Positions 36,701 through 47,580 of a DNA stretch of 64,000 nucleotides are shown here, piece after piece. The notes beneath the pieces are model-generated. The model made no database searches. It had not been told where the DNA came from and worked only from the letters and a program-made list of their open reading frames with translations. The stretch is from Dryocosmus kuriphilus (Eukaryota > Arthropoda > Insecta > Hymenoptera > Cynipidae): positions 16,074,987 to 16,138,986 of the forward strand of contig CM076192.1 of the NCBI GenBank assembly GCA_038277395.1. The letters run 5' to 3'. Numbering within the stretch: the stretch's first letter is position 1; the number at the start of each line of letters is the position of its first letter. A program made the position numbers and the translations under genes.

Positions 36701-37253
36701 TGTAGTGACCGCCCGGTCAATCCTCACCAGGAACTTGCCTTGGGTCTCAGATAACCAAAAAAATAATCATAAATTTGCAAGCGAATTACCTATTCTTATG
36801 CAGAATTTTGTAGTAACCGCTACGGTCAATCCTCACCAGGAACCTGCCTTGGGTCTCAGATAACCAAAGAAATAAAGTACTCCAGGAATCATGTGGGGAC
36901 TGGTGATGCGAAGATATGCTGAAGGTGAAGGTGGCGGTGGATCCAATCAAACATTTTCTTGGGTGGCGGGACCTCTGCAACCCTTACTCGAGACCGCGGA
37001 ATCACGAAATTTTTACAAAAACAAAAAAAAATCAACTCAGCCCTGAGTTCTTAAAATTAAAAATAAAATACACAAAATAAAAAGGATAAAATAAATAAAT
37101 AAAACATAGTATAAAATATAATCTAAGAAAAATATATACAACAAAAAGGGAGGAGTGCCGAATTTTCTGCCCTCCGTGCGAACACGAGGGTTTCCGCTAA
37201 AATAAATACTTTAAATTAAATTTTGTGAGTTGCAGAAAATCTGCAACGTCACA
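33720..37253 (-). repeat. Element C 3' LTR
   Basis: 3534 bp, unusually long for Ty3/gypsy. It contains the 48-bp tandem array (listed separately), a GC-richer block around 36170-36620 and homopolymer-rich ends. Both LTR copies contain the same short open frames (for example 36173-36406) with no recognisable motif. Confidence 0.95.
34850..35885. repeat. 48/49-bp tandem array inside element C 3' LTR
   Basis: About 20 monomers alternate between two forms. One contains GGGATCTCAACTAAATTATT and a TTTGACAAAGGGG block; the other contains GATCTCAGTTAAATTATTAA and ACAAAGGG. The higher-order period is therefore ~97 bp. The plus-strand open frames with repeated LLNKG/YLTKG are by-products of the periodicity. 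Confidence 0.95.
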
Positions 37254-37272
37254 ACTCCCCTCTCCCTGGGGA
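37254..37272 (-). promoter_or_regulatory. Element C polypurine tract
   Basis: The minus strand reads CCAGGGAGAGGGGAGT directly before the LTR start TGTGACG. This is a strong purine tract for plus-strand priming. Confidence 0.8.
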
Positions 37273-38124
37273 GGACCGAACAGGTCTCAAACCACGAAGG
37301 GGAGACAAAAAAACAAGAAGAAAGAAAAAGAGAAAAAAAAAAAGTGAAAAAGCAGGAACCGCAATCGAGAATGGCCAGCCAAAAAAAAAAATTTTTACGG
37401 ACATAGCAGTTGAAATTCGGGGCTCCTTGACTAAACAAAATCAAATAAAAAAAACTAAATCTCAAATAAAAAGAAATTAGTTAAGGACCAAACGAAAAAG
37501 AAAAAAAGAAAGTTCGCTAAACCCTAAAAATCAAAAAAAAATTATCAAATCGCAAAAAAAACGAAACTTAAAGAGTCATGAGAATAAATACAGAAAGAGA
37601 CAACAAAAAGTAGAGTAGGAGGAAGTAAACGCAAAACAGAGAAAGGGAAGAATGAAACCATGAGAATGTAAACCTAATATCTTTAATAGTATAAAATTAA
37701 TGGTGGACTACATATATGCTTGCAATCCGACATCTGAACAAAATATCTGAACAAAAGAACATAACTCCTTGTGAGTAGTAACAACAAAAAAAAAACCACT
37801 TGAGCACGAGAGAAGAAGAAAAAGGAAAAAGAAAATGAAAGGAAAAAAAAAGGTTTTGGTGCGTCGGGGGGGGGGGGCCGATATGCAACCTAAAAAAAAA
37901 ACAAAGCAAAGGGAAACAAAATAAACAGGGTGAGGTTAATGAGCTGGGTCGCGGAGTGGTAGTTAAAAAAAATAAAGGGATTTCCCGCAGGGGTAAAATT
38001 AAAGGGGGACCAAAGGGGTAAAAAAACAAGGGACCTCCGAAGGGGGAAAAAAAAAAAGGAAAGAAGGAAAAAGTGGAATCGCATAACGCCGGATCAAGCA
38101 AAAAAAAAAGGTAAGGGAGGGGTC
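37273..38124. other. Element C 3' untranslated region
   Basis: About 850 bases between the stop of the last ORF and the polypurine tract, extremely A-rich on the plus strand (T-rich in the element's sense strand) with a ten-base G run near 37868. The long minus-strand frame 37697-38281 consists largely of Phe/Pro/Leu from this biased sequence and is not accepted as a gene. Confidence 0.6.
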
Positions 38125-38895
38125 TCAGAGGGTTGGCCGGGAGGAGGCATTGGGCGAGGATCGGGTGCAATAGGGACAATTGGCTAGAGAGAATCCCGGT
38201 TCCCCACACCCGTGACAAAAAATTGTGAGGGGACGTGGGCACCGAACGTACCGATGACCACCCTGTCCACAATTCCAACACCCGAACCTGGCGGTGGTGT
38301 TCAGGAACCGGATGGTCAGGGGATTGACGTCTTCCGGGACGGGGATCCTCAGGGACAATAAGGAGCGGACTTGGGGTTTGGGAAGGAGCGGTGCAGGAAG
38401 GGGAGTAGGCGGGGGTGTATTTTCTGAGGAGACGGTGTGGGTCGGGCTACTGATCGTCGACGTCGAGGGCGTCTGAGTGGCGATGGTCCTCGACTGTTCT
38501 GTTGTGGGCGTCTGTGTGGCGATGGTCCTCGACCTCTTCGGGGGGGGCGTCTGAGTGTCGACAGTTCGACTGCTTCCCCGGAGGAAGGCCTGGATTCCCA
38601 CATCCAGGGTTCTCACCCTTTTCTTCTCCTTGAAGTATGTTTGAGTGCCCGCGGTGTTAGTTTGCCTTGGCGGGCTCCTCGGCACGAGGTCAAACCTCTC
38701 TACAGCCTCGGTGAGTATTTCATCGTCTGTTGGCCAATCCCGGATGATGGCGGGCTGGCGGACGGTCGAGGACTCTTCTGTGGCCCTTTGCGCCTCCAGG
38801 AGGACCGTGAAGAATCCGGGGTATCTTTCGTTGATCCTCCGGATCAGGCCCGCGTACTCGTGGAGATGGCGCAGGGGGTCGTTGTTACTCTCCAT
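38125..38895 (-). CDS. 3'-terminal zinc-knuckle (Gag-like) protein of element C
   Basis: An intact 256-codon ORF starting at an ATG, 33 bases beyond the pol stop. The N-terminal ~70 residues are helical and acidic. Residues 80-145 are Thr/Gln/Pro-rich with four TQT motifs (84-86, 114-116, 127-129, 140-142), the last three inside repeats of the form SRTxxTQTP. The C-terminus has a CCHC zinc knuckle (C206, C209, H214, C219; CWNCGQGGHRYVRC) and a second CX2CX4FX4C copy with Phe in place of His (227-240). Zinc knuckles normally end Gag and bind RNA, but here the ORF lies after integrase, where env is expected. It may be a displaced nucleocapsid or accessory protein. TQT is the core of dynein light chain LC8 ligands; binding is inference. 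Confidence 0.65.
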   Translation of the reverse strand: MESNNDPLRHLHEYAGLIRRINERYPGFFTVLLEAQRATEESSTVRQPAIIRDWPTDDEILTEAVERFDLVPRSPPRQTNTAGTQTYFKEKKRVRTLDVGIQAFLRGSSRTVDTQTPPPKRSRTIATQTPTTEQSRTIATQTPSTSTISSPTHTVSSENTPPPTPLPAPLLPKPQVRSLLSLRIPVPEDVNPLTIRFLNTTARFGCWNCGQGGHRYVRCPRPLTIFCHGCGEPGFSLANCPYCTRSSPNASSRPTL

Positions 38896-38927
38896 TGGAT
38901 CGGTATCTGGGGGGGGGGATTTTGATC

Positions 38928-41900
38928 TTAAGTTACTGGGGGGGGGGGCACGAAGGGTTTCATATACTCTATATGGGATCTAGTAATTACTTTACCGGTA
39001 AGGTCGGAGAGCTCATAGACGGTAGGTGAGAACACTTTCGAGACTCGATATGGGCCGACGTACCGGGGGCATAATTTCGAGGATACGTTTTTGATTTTTG
39101 AGGACAGGACTCGGGATCGGGTTAGAACTAAATCTCCCCTGTTGAATCTCGCTTGCCTACGCCGGAGATTGTAGTATCTAGACTGTTTTTCAAAGGCACA
39201 GTCCAAATTTTTGATAACCCAGTCGCGCAAGGATTGGATCTTAGCCATTCGGTTTTTCCAAGATTCAGGGTCTCTAGGTTCGATTTCAGGCTCGCCAATG
39301 GATCGTTTCCTACGAAGATTTACGGGTTGGGGATCCCTTCCGAAATCTAGAAAGGCGGGGGAGGACTTGAGGGTGGTATGGTGGGCGGTGTTGTATGCAA
39401 ATTGGAATTCGGAAAGGTGTTGGTCCCATTTGCCATGGTCTTTCTCGATATATGAGACTATCATGGTTTTCAGGATTCTGTTAACCCTTTCCACGGGGTT
39501 TGCTTGAGGGTGATAGGGGGGGGTTGTGGTATGGGTAATGTTGAATTCCTGGGCTAGTTGATAGAGCGTTTTGTTTACGAATTCGGTCCCATTATCAGTG
39601 AGAAGTACTTGAGGCGTCCCCCAGCGATTGATGACATTTTCGCGAAAAGCGGCCTCTATTTTCTTACCCGTAGCTACGCGCAGGGGCACGATTTCTATCC
39701 ATTTCGTAAATAAATCCTGTATTACCAGAATGTATTGGAATCCTAATCTACTTCTAGGGAGGGGGCCCATGACATCTGCGGCCACAACTATCCACGGTTC
39801 TTCTACGACGCGATGCCCCATTAAACCCGCGGGCAATTGTTGTTCTACTTTGCACATCTGGCAAGTCGCGCAACCCTTCACATAGTTTTTTATGTCCCTG
39901 AAGTAACCAGGCCAGTAATGCTTGGCGGAAACGCGCATGTAAGTTTTTTGTGTCCCTAAGTGACCAGATTGTGGTTGGTCGTGGGCCTCTGAAATTAGGG
40001 TTTTCCTTTCGCTGTCCCTAGGTACTAGCTTCCATTCGTTGAGGTCTTGAACAAAATCCGCCACGAGGGGGTTAGGTCGGTGGGTGTATAGCTTTTCGTT
40101 GGAAATCTTCCAACGGGGGAATCTTTCTGGGAAATTGGATACAGCAGTGAATCGACGGTGGTACCAGGATGGGGGGGGATCTCTGACTAATAATATTTCC
40201 TCGGTATTTTGGGGTTCGTACATTCGGGATAAAGCATCGGGAACGTGATGTGAAGAGCCTTTTCTGTGTACTATTTCGAAGTCGTATTCCAGCAGTGATA
40301 ACGACCATCTTGCTAAGCGACCAGTAGGGTTTTTTAGATTATGTAGCCACCGAAGGCTACTGTGGTCTGTAACCACAGTGAATCTATATCCCTCAATGTA
40401 AGGTCTATATTTTTGGATAGACCACACTATCGCAAGGCATTCTTTTTCTGTCGTTGAAAACTTTTGTTCGGCGTCTGTTAGCGTCCGACTAGCGTACGAA
40501 ATTACGCGTTCTTGACCATCGACGTTTTGTGTGAGGACAGCTCCTAGCCCGGTATTGCTTGCGTCCGTTTGCAATATGAAAGGGATCTCAAAATTGGGGC
40601 ACGTTAAAATAGGCGCTTCGGATAGGCAGTGTTTAATTTTCTCGAACGCGGTTTGCTGGTTTTTCTCCCCAAATCCAACGCTGCTTTTTCTTCAGCAACA
40701 TCGACAGGGGGCTCGCTAAGGTCGCGTAATTTTGAATAAATCTACGATACCAACTCGACATTCCGAGAAATCGGCGCAGCGCTTTTATGTTCGTGGGGGT
40801 GGGGTATTTTAAGATGGGATCTATTTTATCGGGATCGGTTTGTAAGCCATTTTCATTTACTAGGAAACCTAAATAATGCACTTGGGGGCAACAGAATTCG
40901 CTCTTGTCTCGGTTAATCTCTAAACCGGCGTCTTTTATCTTTTTCAGGACTTTAGAAAAAGCCATTGAAGATGTTCTTCAAAAGACTTTGTAACTATTAT
41001 TACGTCATCTAAATAAACAAAGGCGTGAGGTTCCATTTCAGGACCTATTATTTTGTCTAATAACCGCTGGAAAGTGGCAGGGGCGTTGGTGAGGCCGAAG
41101 GGCATCCTTTTAAATTGGAATAGGCCGCGTCCCGGTACAGTAAATGCTGTTTTGTCGCGACTAACTTCGTCGAGTGGAACTTGATGGAAACCTTTGCGTA
41201 AGTCTATCTTCGAGATATAAGTCGCGCTTCGCAATTTGTCCAGTATACCTGTCATTTGTGGCAAAGGATAGGCGTCTTTTTTAGTAACCGCATTAACTTT
41301 ACGCAAATCTAGACAGAAGCGGTAGTTGCCGTCAGGTTTCTTTGCCATGACTATTGGTGAAGACCACCCACTATTCGAAGGTTCAATAATATCGTTCGCT
41401 AACATTTCGTCTACTTCGGCGACTAGGGCCTCCATGACTTTAGGGGATATTAGATGATAACGTTGTTTTATAGGCGGATGGTTCCCTACGTCTATGACAT
41501 GTTTGGTTAAATTCGTTAGGCCCGGCTTTCCGAGTGCGTCTGGCAATTCTTGTTTGAGGAATTCTTTAAGTTTAATGGCTTCTTCAACGGTCGGTTCCCT
41601 CAAGCTGCAACAATTTTCAAAAGAATCTGATTCGAACTCAAAAGAATAAATTTTGTCTGGGTTGTCTTTAAAATTCCATTTTCTATCCTCAAAGTCTACA
41701 TTAATTCTAAATACTTTCAGAAAATCTAAGCCAATTGCAAAAGGAACCGGTAGAGAATTAAGTACTCGAATACCAATAGACTTCTCTTGATTTTTAAGTT
41801 TAACCGGAGCAATTATTTCTTGAGAAACTAGTTCTATTTGGCTATTCGCCACTTGGACTCGACCTCTTTTATAAACAATTTTTAAATTTAAATACTCTAT

Positions 41901-41957
41901 TAATTTTAAACCATCCAAGCCCATGAAAGAACGTGAGGCGCCACTATCTACCAAGGT
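38928..41957 (-). pseudogene. Element C pol polyprotein (protease, RT, RNase H, integrase)
   Basis: Open pieces 41954-40944, 40965-40633 and ~40660-38928. Domains in order: aspartic protease (LVDSGASRSFMG); reverse transcriptase (KIDLRKGFHQVPL, FVYLDDVIIV, LGMSSWYRRFI); RNase H (QTDASNTGLGAVLT, EKECLAIVWSI, TDHSSLRWL); and integrase with its zinc-binding region (SGHLGTQKTYMR ... CATCQMCK), catalytic AADVMGP, LLTDNGTEF, VERVNR, and a C-terminal GDLVLTRSR segment. Frameshifts near 40960 and 40650 inactivate it. There is no ATG at the start: a stop precedes the protease frame by two codons, so translation must come from a +1 shift out of the upstream ORF. Confidence 0.9.
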
Positions 41958-42510
41958 TTACCGTACTGGATCTGCATATATCGAAGTGGGGGTCTAAAAA
42001 GTTAAGGGTTGGTTCTCTACCGGGATCGTAATCGCTATAGGGGTTGCGCCGGGGTCGCGCATTGTCCACGTGGTCATCGTAATATGTATCGTCGAATCGA
42101 ACGGTTTCCCTATTAATTGAAACTCGCTTATTTCTCGATAAATTTTCTCTAGCAGCGTCGCTAATGGCTTCTGGATCGGGGTGGGGCGGATCGGTTTGCG
42201 AGGCGGTGTCAACCTTGTCCTTCCGCTGTTGTGAAGGGGGGTTGTTGGGGTTTCCGTCTGCGAGGGATTTATCTGTATTCGAATGGTTCGAAGCGGTGTC
42301 CTCCGTTCGGCTGGTATCTCCGCGGGGAAGGGTATGGGACGGTGTGAAAGGATCTATTCTATCTACATCCCCTTTTACGGCTTTTACTAACCGCTCCCGC
42401 AGTGTAGCAAAATTTCCCTCAGTGGGTAGGTTCCTTTCTCTTAGATGGCAATTAATTTCGTCCTTGTTTAAATTATACACCCAGGAGGTCAACGGTTTAT
42501 CCCTCTGCAT
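41944..42510 (-). CDS. First ORF of element C, SAP-like N-terminus
   Basis: 188 codons from an ATG at 42510, overlapping the start of pol by a few codons. Residues about 10-47 (WVYNLNKDEINCHLRERNLP, then a second basic helix) resemble a SAP domain, a two-helix DNA/chromatin-binding motif. The rest is hydrophilic and disordered (Asp/Thr/Pro/Asn-rich, with an ASQTD word). It occupies the position of Gag but has no recognisable capsid domain, major homology region or zinc knuckle, and it is short for a Gag. Either capsid sequence was lost or this family uses an unrecognised structural protein. Confidence 0.6.
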   Translation of the reverse strand: MQRDKPLTSWVYNLNKDEINCHLRERNLPTEGNFATLRERLVKAVKGDVDRIDPFTPSHTLPRGDTSRTEDTASNHSNTDKSLADGNPNNPPSQQRKDKVDTASQTDPPHPDPEAISDAARENLSRNKRVSINRETVRFDDTYYDDHVDNARPRRNPYSDYDPGREPTLNFLDPHFDICRSSTVNLGR

Positions 42511-43256
42511 CTTGGCACGAGTCTCGAAAGGTTATCTCGCGGTCCGGGGGATCCGAGGGGGGGGGGGGGGGTTGGCAATATTTTGGGTTTGAGTGAGCGA
42601 TCACAGAAATAAGAAGTGCGAATATTCTAAAGTAATTAATTTCCCACAAATTAAAACCGATATCGAATGTAAACACGTAAGCAGCGAGAATGTTCGAAAT
42701 TAATTATTTCCACTTCGAATAGAGATAAGGGACGACAATACTTGGGGATAATTATCTTTTACCCGAAGTGAAATCAATTTTTGATATAATGACAGATAAG
42801 AAGTAAGAAGGTGCAAAGTAATTACTATTTCACGGGAAAGCAGTGTAGAATGTAAATATAGATAGGAAAACACAATAGATGGGCACAGCAAATATAAAAT
42901 GTAAACACAGGTTTTCATATACAACGGTAATCCGGAGTGCCTGCCATAAAATTAATTGCCTTAGCTTCCAATTATATTGTCAAGTGGATACTTGGAATAC
43001 GAAATTAAATTCAAGCAAATATCAAGTAAAAGCGAAATTATATGAATACGAAATTAAATACAAGCAAATATCAAGTGAGAGCGAAATTATATGAATACGA
43101 AATTAAATACAAGCCAATATCAAGTGAGAGCGAAATTGTATGAATACAAAATTAAATACAAGCAAATATTAAGTGTGAGCGAAATTATGTTCTTGAATTT
43201 TCGAAAATAAGATTGAGGAATGAGCTTTGTAATAATTTAGAGACCGTTTTCTTAAC
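42511..43256. other. Element C 5' leader
   Basis: About 750 bases between the primer-binding site and the first ORF. A G run (~13 bases) at about 42558-42571 lies close to the ORF start. A short tandem repeat of about 55 bases, with core GAAATTATATGAATACGAAA, runs from 43010 to 43190. No further ORF is supported. Confidence 0.6.
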
Positions 43257-43274
43257 TCCCCACGTTGGGCGCCA
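43257..43274 (-). promoter_or_regulatory. Element C primer-binding site (tRNA-Lys type)
   Basis: The minus strand reads TGGCGCCCAACGTGGGGA, starting three bases after the LTR end. The first 17 bases are the standard sequence complementary to the 3' end of tRNA-Lys(1,2) used by several retroviruses and retrotransposons. Confidence 0.9.
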
Positions 43275-43277
43275 AAT

Positions 43278-46200
43278 TGTGACGCTACTATTTTTGTGGT
43301 CTCCATAAATAGCGCACTAGGGACCCTAATCATCATAAATAAAATTAGACTACTTCTTTAATTTAAAAACACTATTTTTAACATCCTCTATACCTCAAAT
43401 ATAATAATTAGTCGGGCGCCAATCCTTTCTTGGGATAAGGGTGGGCTTATCCGACCAAAGTGAGCAAGGGCGATAAAATAAACGGAACCTATGTTCCAGA
43501 TAGAAAAGGGCCCAACTCGCTGAGTGCTAAGCGTTTCGGGTCAAGAGCCAAAAGATACTCGGAACCTGCGTTCCAAAACAAAATGAAAAACAACTCATAG
43601 AACCTGCGTTCCAAAACTAGAAAGAAACACCCTGAACGCCAAGCATCTCAGCCAAAAGACAAAATAGGCTCACAAACTTCGGTCAGACAGTCACACCCAG
43701 ATTATATAAGTAAACCAAACCAAAAAAAATTATGTCAAGAAGTATACACAAAAAAAGAGAAGAACCAACTGAGAGATAACTAAATGTACTGAAAAATAAA
43801 AGGTGCAAAAAAAAATGAAGTAACCGACAAATAAAATCTCAAAATATTAAAATTAGGGTCGGCAAAAACAACTAGCTCAGCCTGAACACATAATGGTAGA
43901 GGGGCGGGTTACGTAACTACAAAGCTCATATTTTAGATATAATAGTTAATAACAATTTATTCAATTCCTCAAAAGTGAAAAATTTTACAATGGGTCGACT
44001 ACCGAAAGTCATAAGGAAACAACAGAATTGCGAACAAAAGAAACACGACTATTAGCTAAAACAACAAGAAAAATAACAGAGTGGTCATGTCAGTAATAAA
44101 ATAAAAAAAAAAGAACAAAGCTCTCAATTAGATAGGGGCCGCAGCATACATGGTAATAACACGTTATATAAGTCGCCACTCGGGAAGGGTCACAAGAGAA
44201 AAATAGGCGCAACAAAACAAGTAAGTCATATAAATGAGTCGCAAAATTATGGCTAACATAACGATTTTGGGATCAGGTTGAATTGCATTAAAATTGGCCT
44301 AAGTTACTGGATTTAACGCGACACTACAATTTTGTTCGGCGGAAAAAAAAAAAAGAGTAAAAAGAAGAACGGGGAATTTCATAAGTTCGGATAGGGTGCT
44401 CAATAAGATTATTGAATAAACGAGGTCTTCCTAAATTTTGGGTGGGATCTCAACTAAATTATTTGACAAAGGGGTTTTCACAATTTTTGGGTATGATCTC
44501 AGTTAGATTATTAAACAAAGGGTTTTTCATAATTTTGGGTGGGATCTCAACTAAATTATTTGACAAAGGGGTTTTCACAATTTTTGGGTATGATCTCAGT
44601 TAAATTATTAAACAAAGGGTTTTTCATAATTTTGGGTGGGATCTCAACTAAATTATTTGACAAAAGGGGTTTTCACAATTTTTGGGTAGGATCTCAATTC
44701 AATTATTAAACAAAGGGTTTTTCATAATTTTGGGTGGGATCTCAGCTAAATTATTTGACAAAGGGGTTTTCACAATTTTTGGGTAGGATCTCAGTTAAAT
44801 TATTAAACAAAGGGTTTTTTTCATAATTTTGGGTGGGATCTCAACTAAATTATTTGACAAAGGGGTTTTCACAATTTTTGGGTATGATCTCAGTTAGATT
44901 ATTAAACAAAGGGTTTTTCATAATTTTGGGTGGGATCTCAACTAAATTATTTGACAAAGGGGTTTTCACAATTTTTGGGTATGATCTCAGTTACATTATT
45001 AAACAAAGGGTTTTTCATAATTTTGGGTGGGATCTCAACTAAATTATTTGACAAAAGGGGTTTTCACAATTTTTGGGTAGGATCTCAATTAAATTATTAA
45101 ACAAAGGGTTTTTCATAATTTTGGGTGGGATCTCAGCTAAATTATTTGACAAAGGGGTTTTCACAATTTTTGGGTAGGATCTCAGTTAAATTATTAAACA
45201 AAGGGTTTTTCATAATTTTGGGTGGGATCTCAACTAAATTATTTGACAAAGGGGTTTTCACAATTTTTGGGTATGATCTCAGTTAAATTATTAAACAAAG
45301 GGTTTTTCACACTTTTTGGGAAGGATCTCAGCTAAATTATTTAACAAAGGGTTTTTCATAATTTTGGGAGGGATCTCAGTTAGATTATTAAACAAAGGGG
45401 GCTTTCATAACTTTGGGAAGGATCTCGATTCGGACCGGGGGAGAAATTTGAGAGCACATAATAAATCAGAAAAGTCAGGTAGAAGAAACAGAAAAAAAAG
45501 AAACATAGATTAAACACTTACGGAAACAACGTGGCGACCATTTCGGCGTTCGGCACTCCGGATTATCAAAGGGAACTTACGAACACATCACCTAACTTTA
45601 TATAATACTCACTGAATTTTACTCTACTGAATAGTTTAGCCAAGGAGTGAACAAAATGAGAATGAGAATGTATTATTATAGGGTGAATGAAAGAGTTAAT
45701 CCGAGGACTTGGCTAAACCATTCAACACGCGGTCCTACCTTCCTTTGTTGCTGGCGGTAGAGGCTTCGTTTTCGCACTTCGGTGCACACTTGAAAGACAG
45801 GAGGCGAGAGAGCGTCTACCGCACTTACAAGACAATAAGTATACCGTGAGGAATTTACAAAATTGGGGAAGGGCTGGTGCGTGTACGCCTAACTCCTTAG
45901 ATTCGCAACGATCAAGAGAAGGATGGCTGATGAGGTCCGCTTCCGATTCGTCCATCCCATCTTCCTGTCCTTTCTCCGCCAGTCCTTATCAGCCGCCGTT
46001 GGGGAAGAGAGAGATTCCGAACTCCTTCGTTCTAGACTGAGTGAGAGGGTAGAGTCGTACTATTCCTACTTTTCATGGCCGGCTGTATCCTGGTTACAAG
46101 GTGGAGAGTGAAGAGCCCCTCTCTCCCTGCTGCAGTCAGGGAGTGAGCCATCCCATGCTCCCACGAAAAGAAGTAAAACACAAAAAAAATGGCTGTACTC

Positions 46201-46801
46201 ACAGAATAATAACTTTTGGACGAAATCACCTATTCTTAATTAGAATTTTGTAGTGACCGCCCGGTCAATCCTCACCAGGAACTTGCCTTGGGTCTCAGAT
46301 AACCAAAAAAATAATCATAAATTTGCAAGCGAATTACCTATTCTTATGCAGAATTTTGTAGTAACCGCTACGGTCAATCCTCACCAGGAACCTGCCTTGG
46401 GTCTCAGATAACCAAAGAAATAAAGTACTCCAGGAATCATGTGGGGACTGGTGATGCGAAGATATGCTGAAGGTGAAGGTGGCGGTGGATCCAATCAAAC
46501 ATTTTCTTGGGTGGCGGGACCTCTGCAACCCTTACTCGAGACCGCGGAATCACGAAATTTTTACAAAAACAAAAAAAAATCAACTCAGCCCTGAGTTCTT
46601 AAAATTAAAAATAAAATACACAAAATAAAAAGGATAAAATAAATAAATAAAACATAGTATAAAATATAATCTAAGAAAAATATATACAACAAAAAGGGAG
46701 GAGTGCCGAATTTTCTGCCCTCCGTGCGAACACGTGGGTTTCCGCTAAAATAAATACTTTAAATTAAATTTTGTGAGTTGCAGAAAATCTGCAACGTCAC
46801 A
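43278..46801 (-). repeat. Element C 5' LTR
   Basis: 3524 bp, bounded by TGTGACG/CGTCACA and nearly identical to 33720-37253. Differences are scattered single bases and homopolymer lengths. It includes the same tandem array at 44399-45434. Confidence 0.95.
44399..45434. repeat. 48/49-bp tandem array inside element C 5' LTR
   Basis: The same alternating two-monomer array as in the other LTR, with the same order of variant monomers and only isolated substitutions. The array was therefore copied with the LTR and has not expanded or contracted noticeably since insertion. Confidence 0.95.
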
Positions 46802-46805
46802 GAGT

Positions 46806-47365
46806 TTGCTGTCCTAAAAGGTGAGTTAAATTTCGTTGATTAGTGTTCAGACGCTGAATTTCCTCATCGATTTGTTGACGCTGGGCATCGGTCACCAATC
46901 CTGTGATGGGATGTAAGATTTCTCCTATCAGTCCATTAAACAGAGAAATCGGCTTGGTCGTTTTCCTATCCCAATTGGTAAAATCTCTTGAGTAGGATCT
47001 TGAAACTGAAGGCTTAATTCTTCCATTTGTTTAAGTATTGTCTGTTGCAGATGCTTCGCATGAGTAAATTTGCTCATTATTTGTGGACCCTCCAAATACT
47101 CCTTACAGAGTGTCTCCATCTGAGTCGGGCATTGTGATGTCATCTGGTCCATTCTGTTGGTGAAGTTTTGCAGAAATTCTGAATAAAGATGTACATCGAG
47201 GAAGGTAGTCACCCTCCAGACGCTCGCTTGTCGAAACATCCCTTTCATCCGTTCGAAATATATTCCAGCACTAGTTTGGAATGGTTCGTCCCAGTATGAT
47301 AGCCCATGTTGTTGCAGCGTAGGCCCAACCAGAATTAGAAATATCGCCATTGTTAACCAAGACAT
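46806..47365 (-). pseudogene. Element B envelope gene, N-terminal part
   Basis: Starts MSWLTMAIFLILVGPTLQQ, a good signal peptide, followed by an ectodomain with AGIYFERMKG and TTFLDVHLYSEFL and paired cysteines (CPTQMETLC). A frameshift near 46960 moves the reading to another frame, in which an Arg/Lys site (DRKTTK) is followed by a hydrophobic stretch (ISLFNGLIGEIL) and a helix. This fits the cleavage/fusion-peptide position of F-type envelopes, although a clean furin site is not visible. The reading then runs into element C at 46801 and resumes beyond it at 33715. The gene was therefore broken by both a frameshift and an insertion. Confidence 0.75.
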
Positions 47366-47580
47366 CGCCGAATCCTAAAGCAGTGTTTACAATAAGTTTT
47401 TGAAGGACTAAATTTCCAATAGTGTTTTTTTTTTTTTTTTTTTTTGACTTAAATAACGTAGATTCACAATTTTTCATTAGAATGTCTTGCTTTAAATATT
47501 ATTATTATTGTTATTATTATTATTTTTTAAATTTTATCTTAGCTTTCGGGGGCTATTTCTTAGATTAGTAATGTCGTCCC
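47366..47580. other. Element B pol-env spacer
   Basis: A short non-coding gap with a 19-base T run (about 47427-47445) and a TTA/TTATT-rich stretch near 47500-47526. An env splice acceptor would be expected near here, but I cannot identify one with confidence. Confidence 0.5.

Larger units (their letters stand above)
33720..46801 (-). mobile_element. Element C: Ty3/gypsy element with very long LTRs, innermost of the nest
   Basis: Flanked by the four-base duplication GAGT (33716-33719 and 46802-46805), with LTRs of 3534 and 3524 bp that start TGTGACG and end CGTCACA. Internal region 37254-43277, minus-strand order: primer-binding site complementary to a tRNA-Lys 3' end, short leader, a SAP-like ORF, pol (protease, reverse transcriptase, RNase H, integrase), a 3'-terminal zinc-knuckle ORF, polypurine tract. 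It sits inside the env gene of element B. The LTRs are almost identical by eye, so it is the youngest layer. pol has two frameshifts. Confidence 0.95.

Noticed and set aside
37697..38281. 194-codon minus-strand frame rich in Phe, Pro and Leu
   Set aside because: It overlaps the true zinc-knuckle ORF end and is composed of A-rich/homopolymer sequence of the element's 3' untranslated region. No motif.
38437..38983. Plus-strand frames of 162 and 112 codons
   Set aside because: They are antisense shadows of the zinc-knuckle ORF and pol end of element C.
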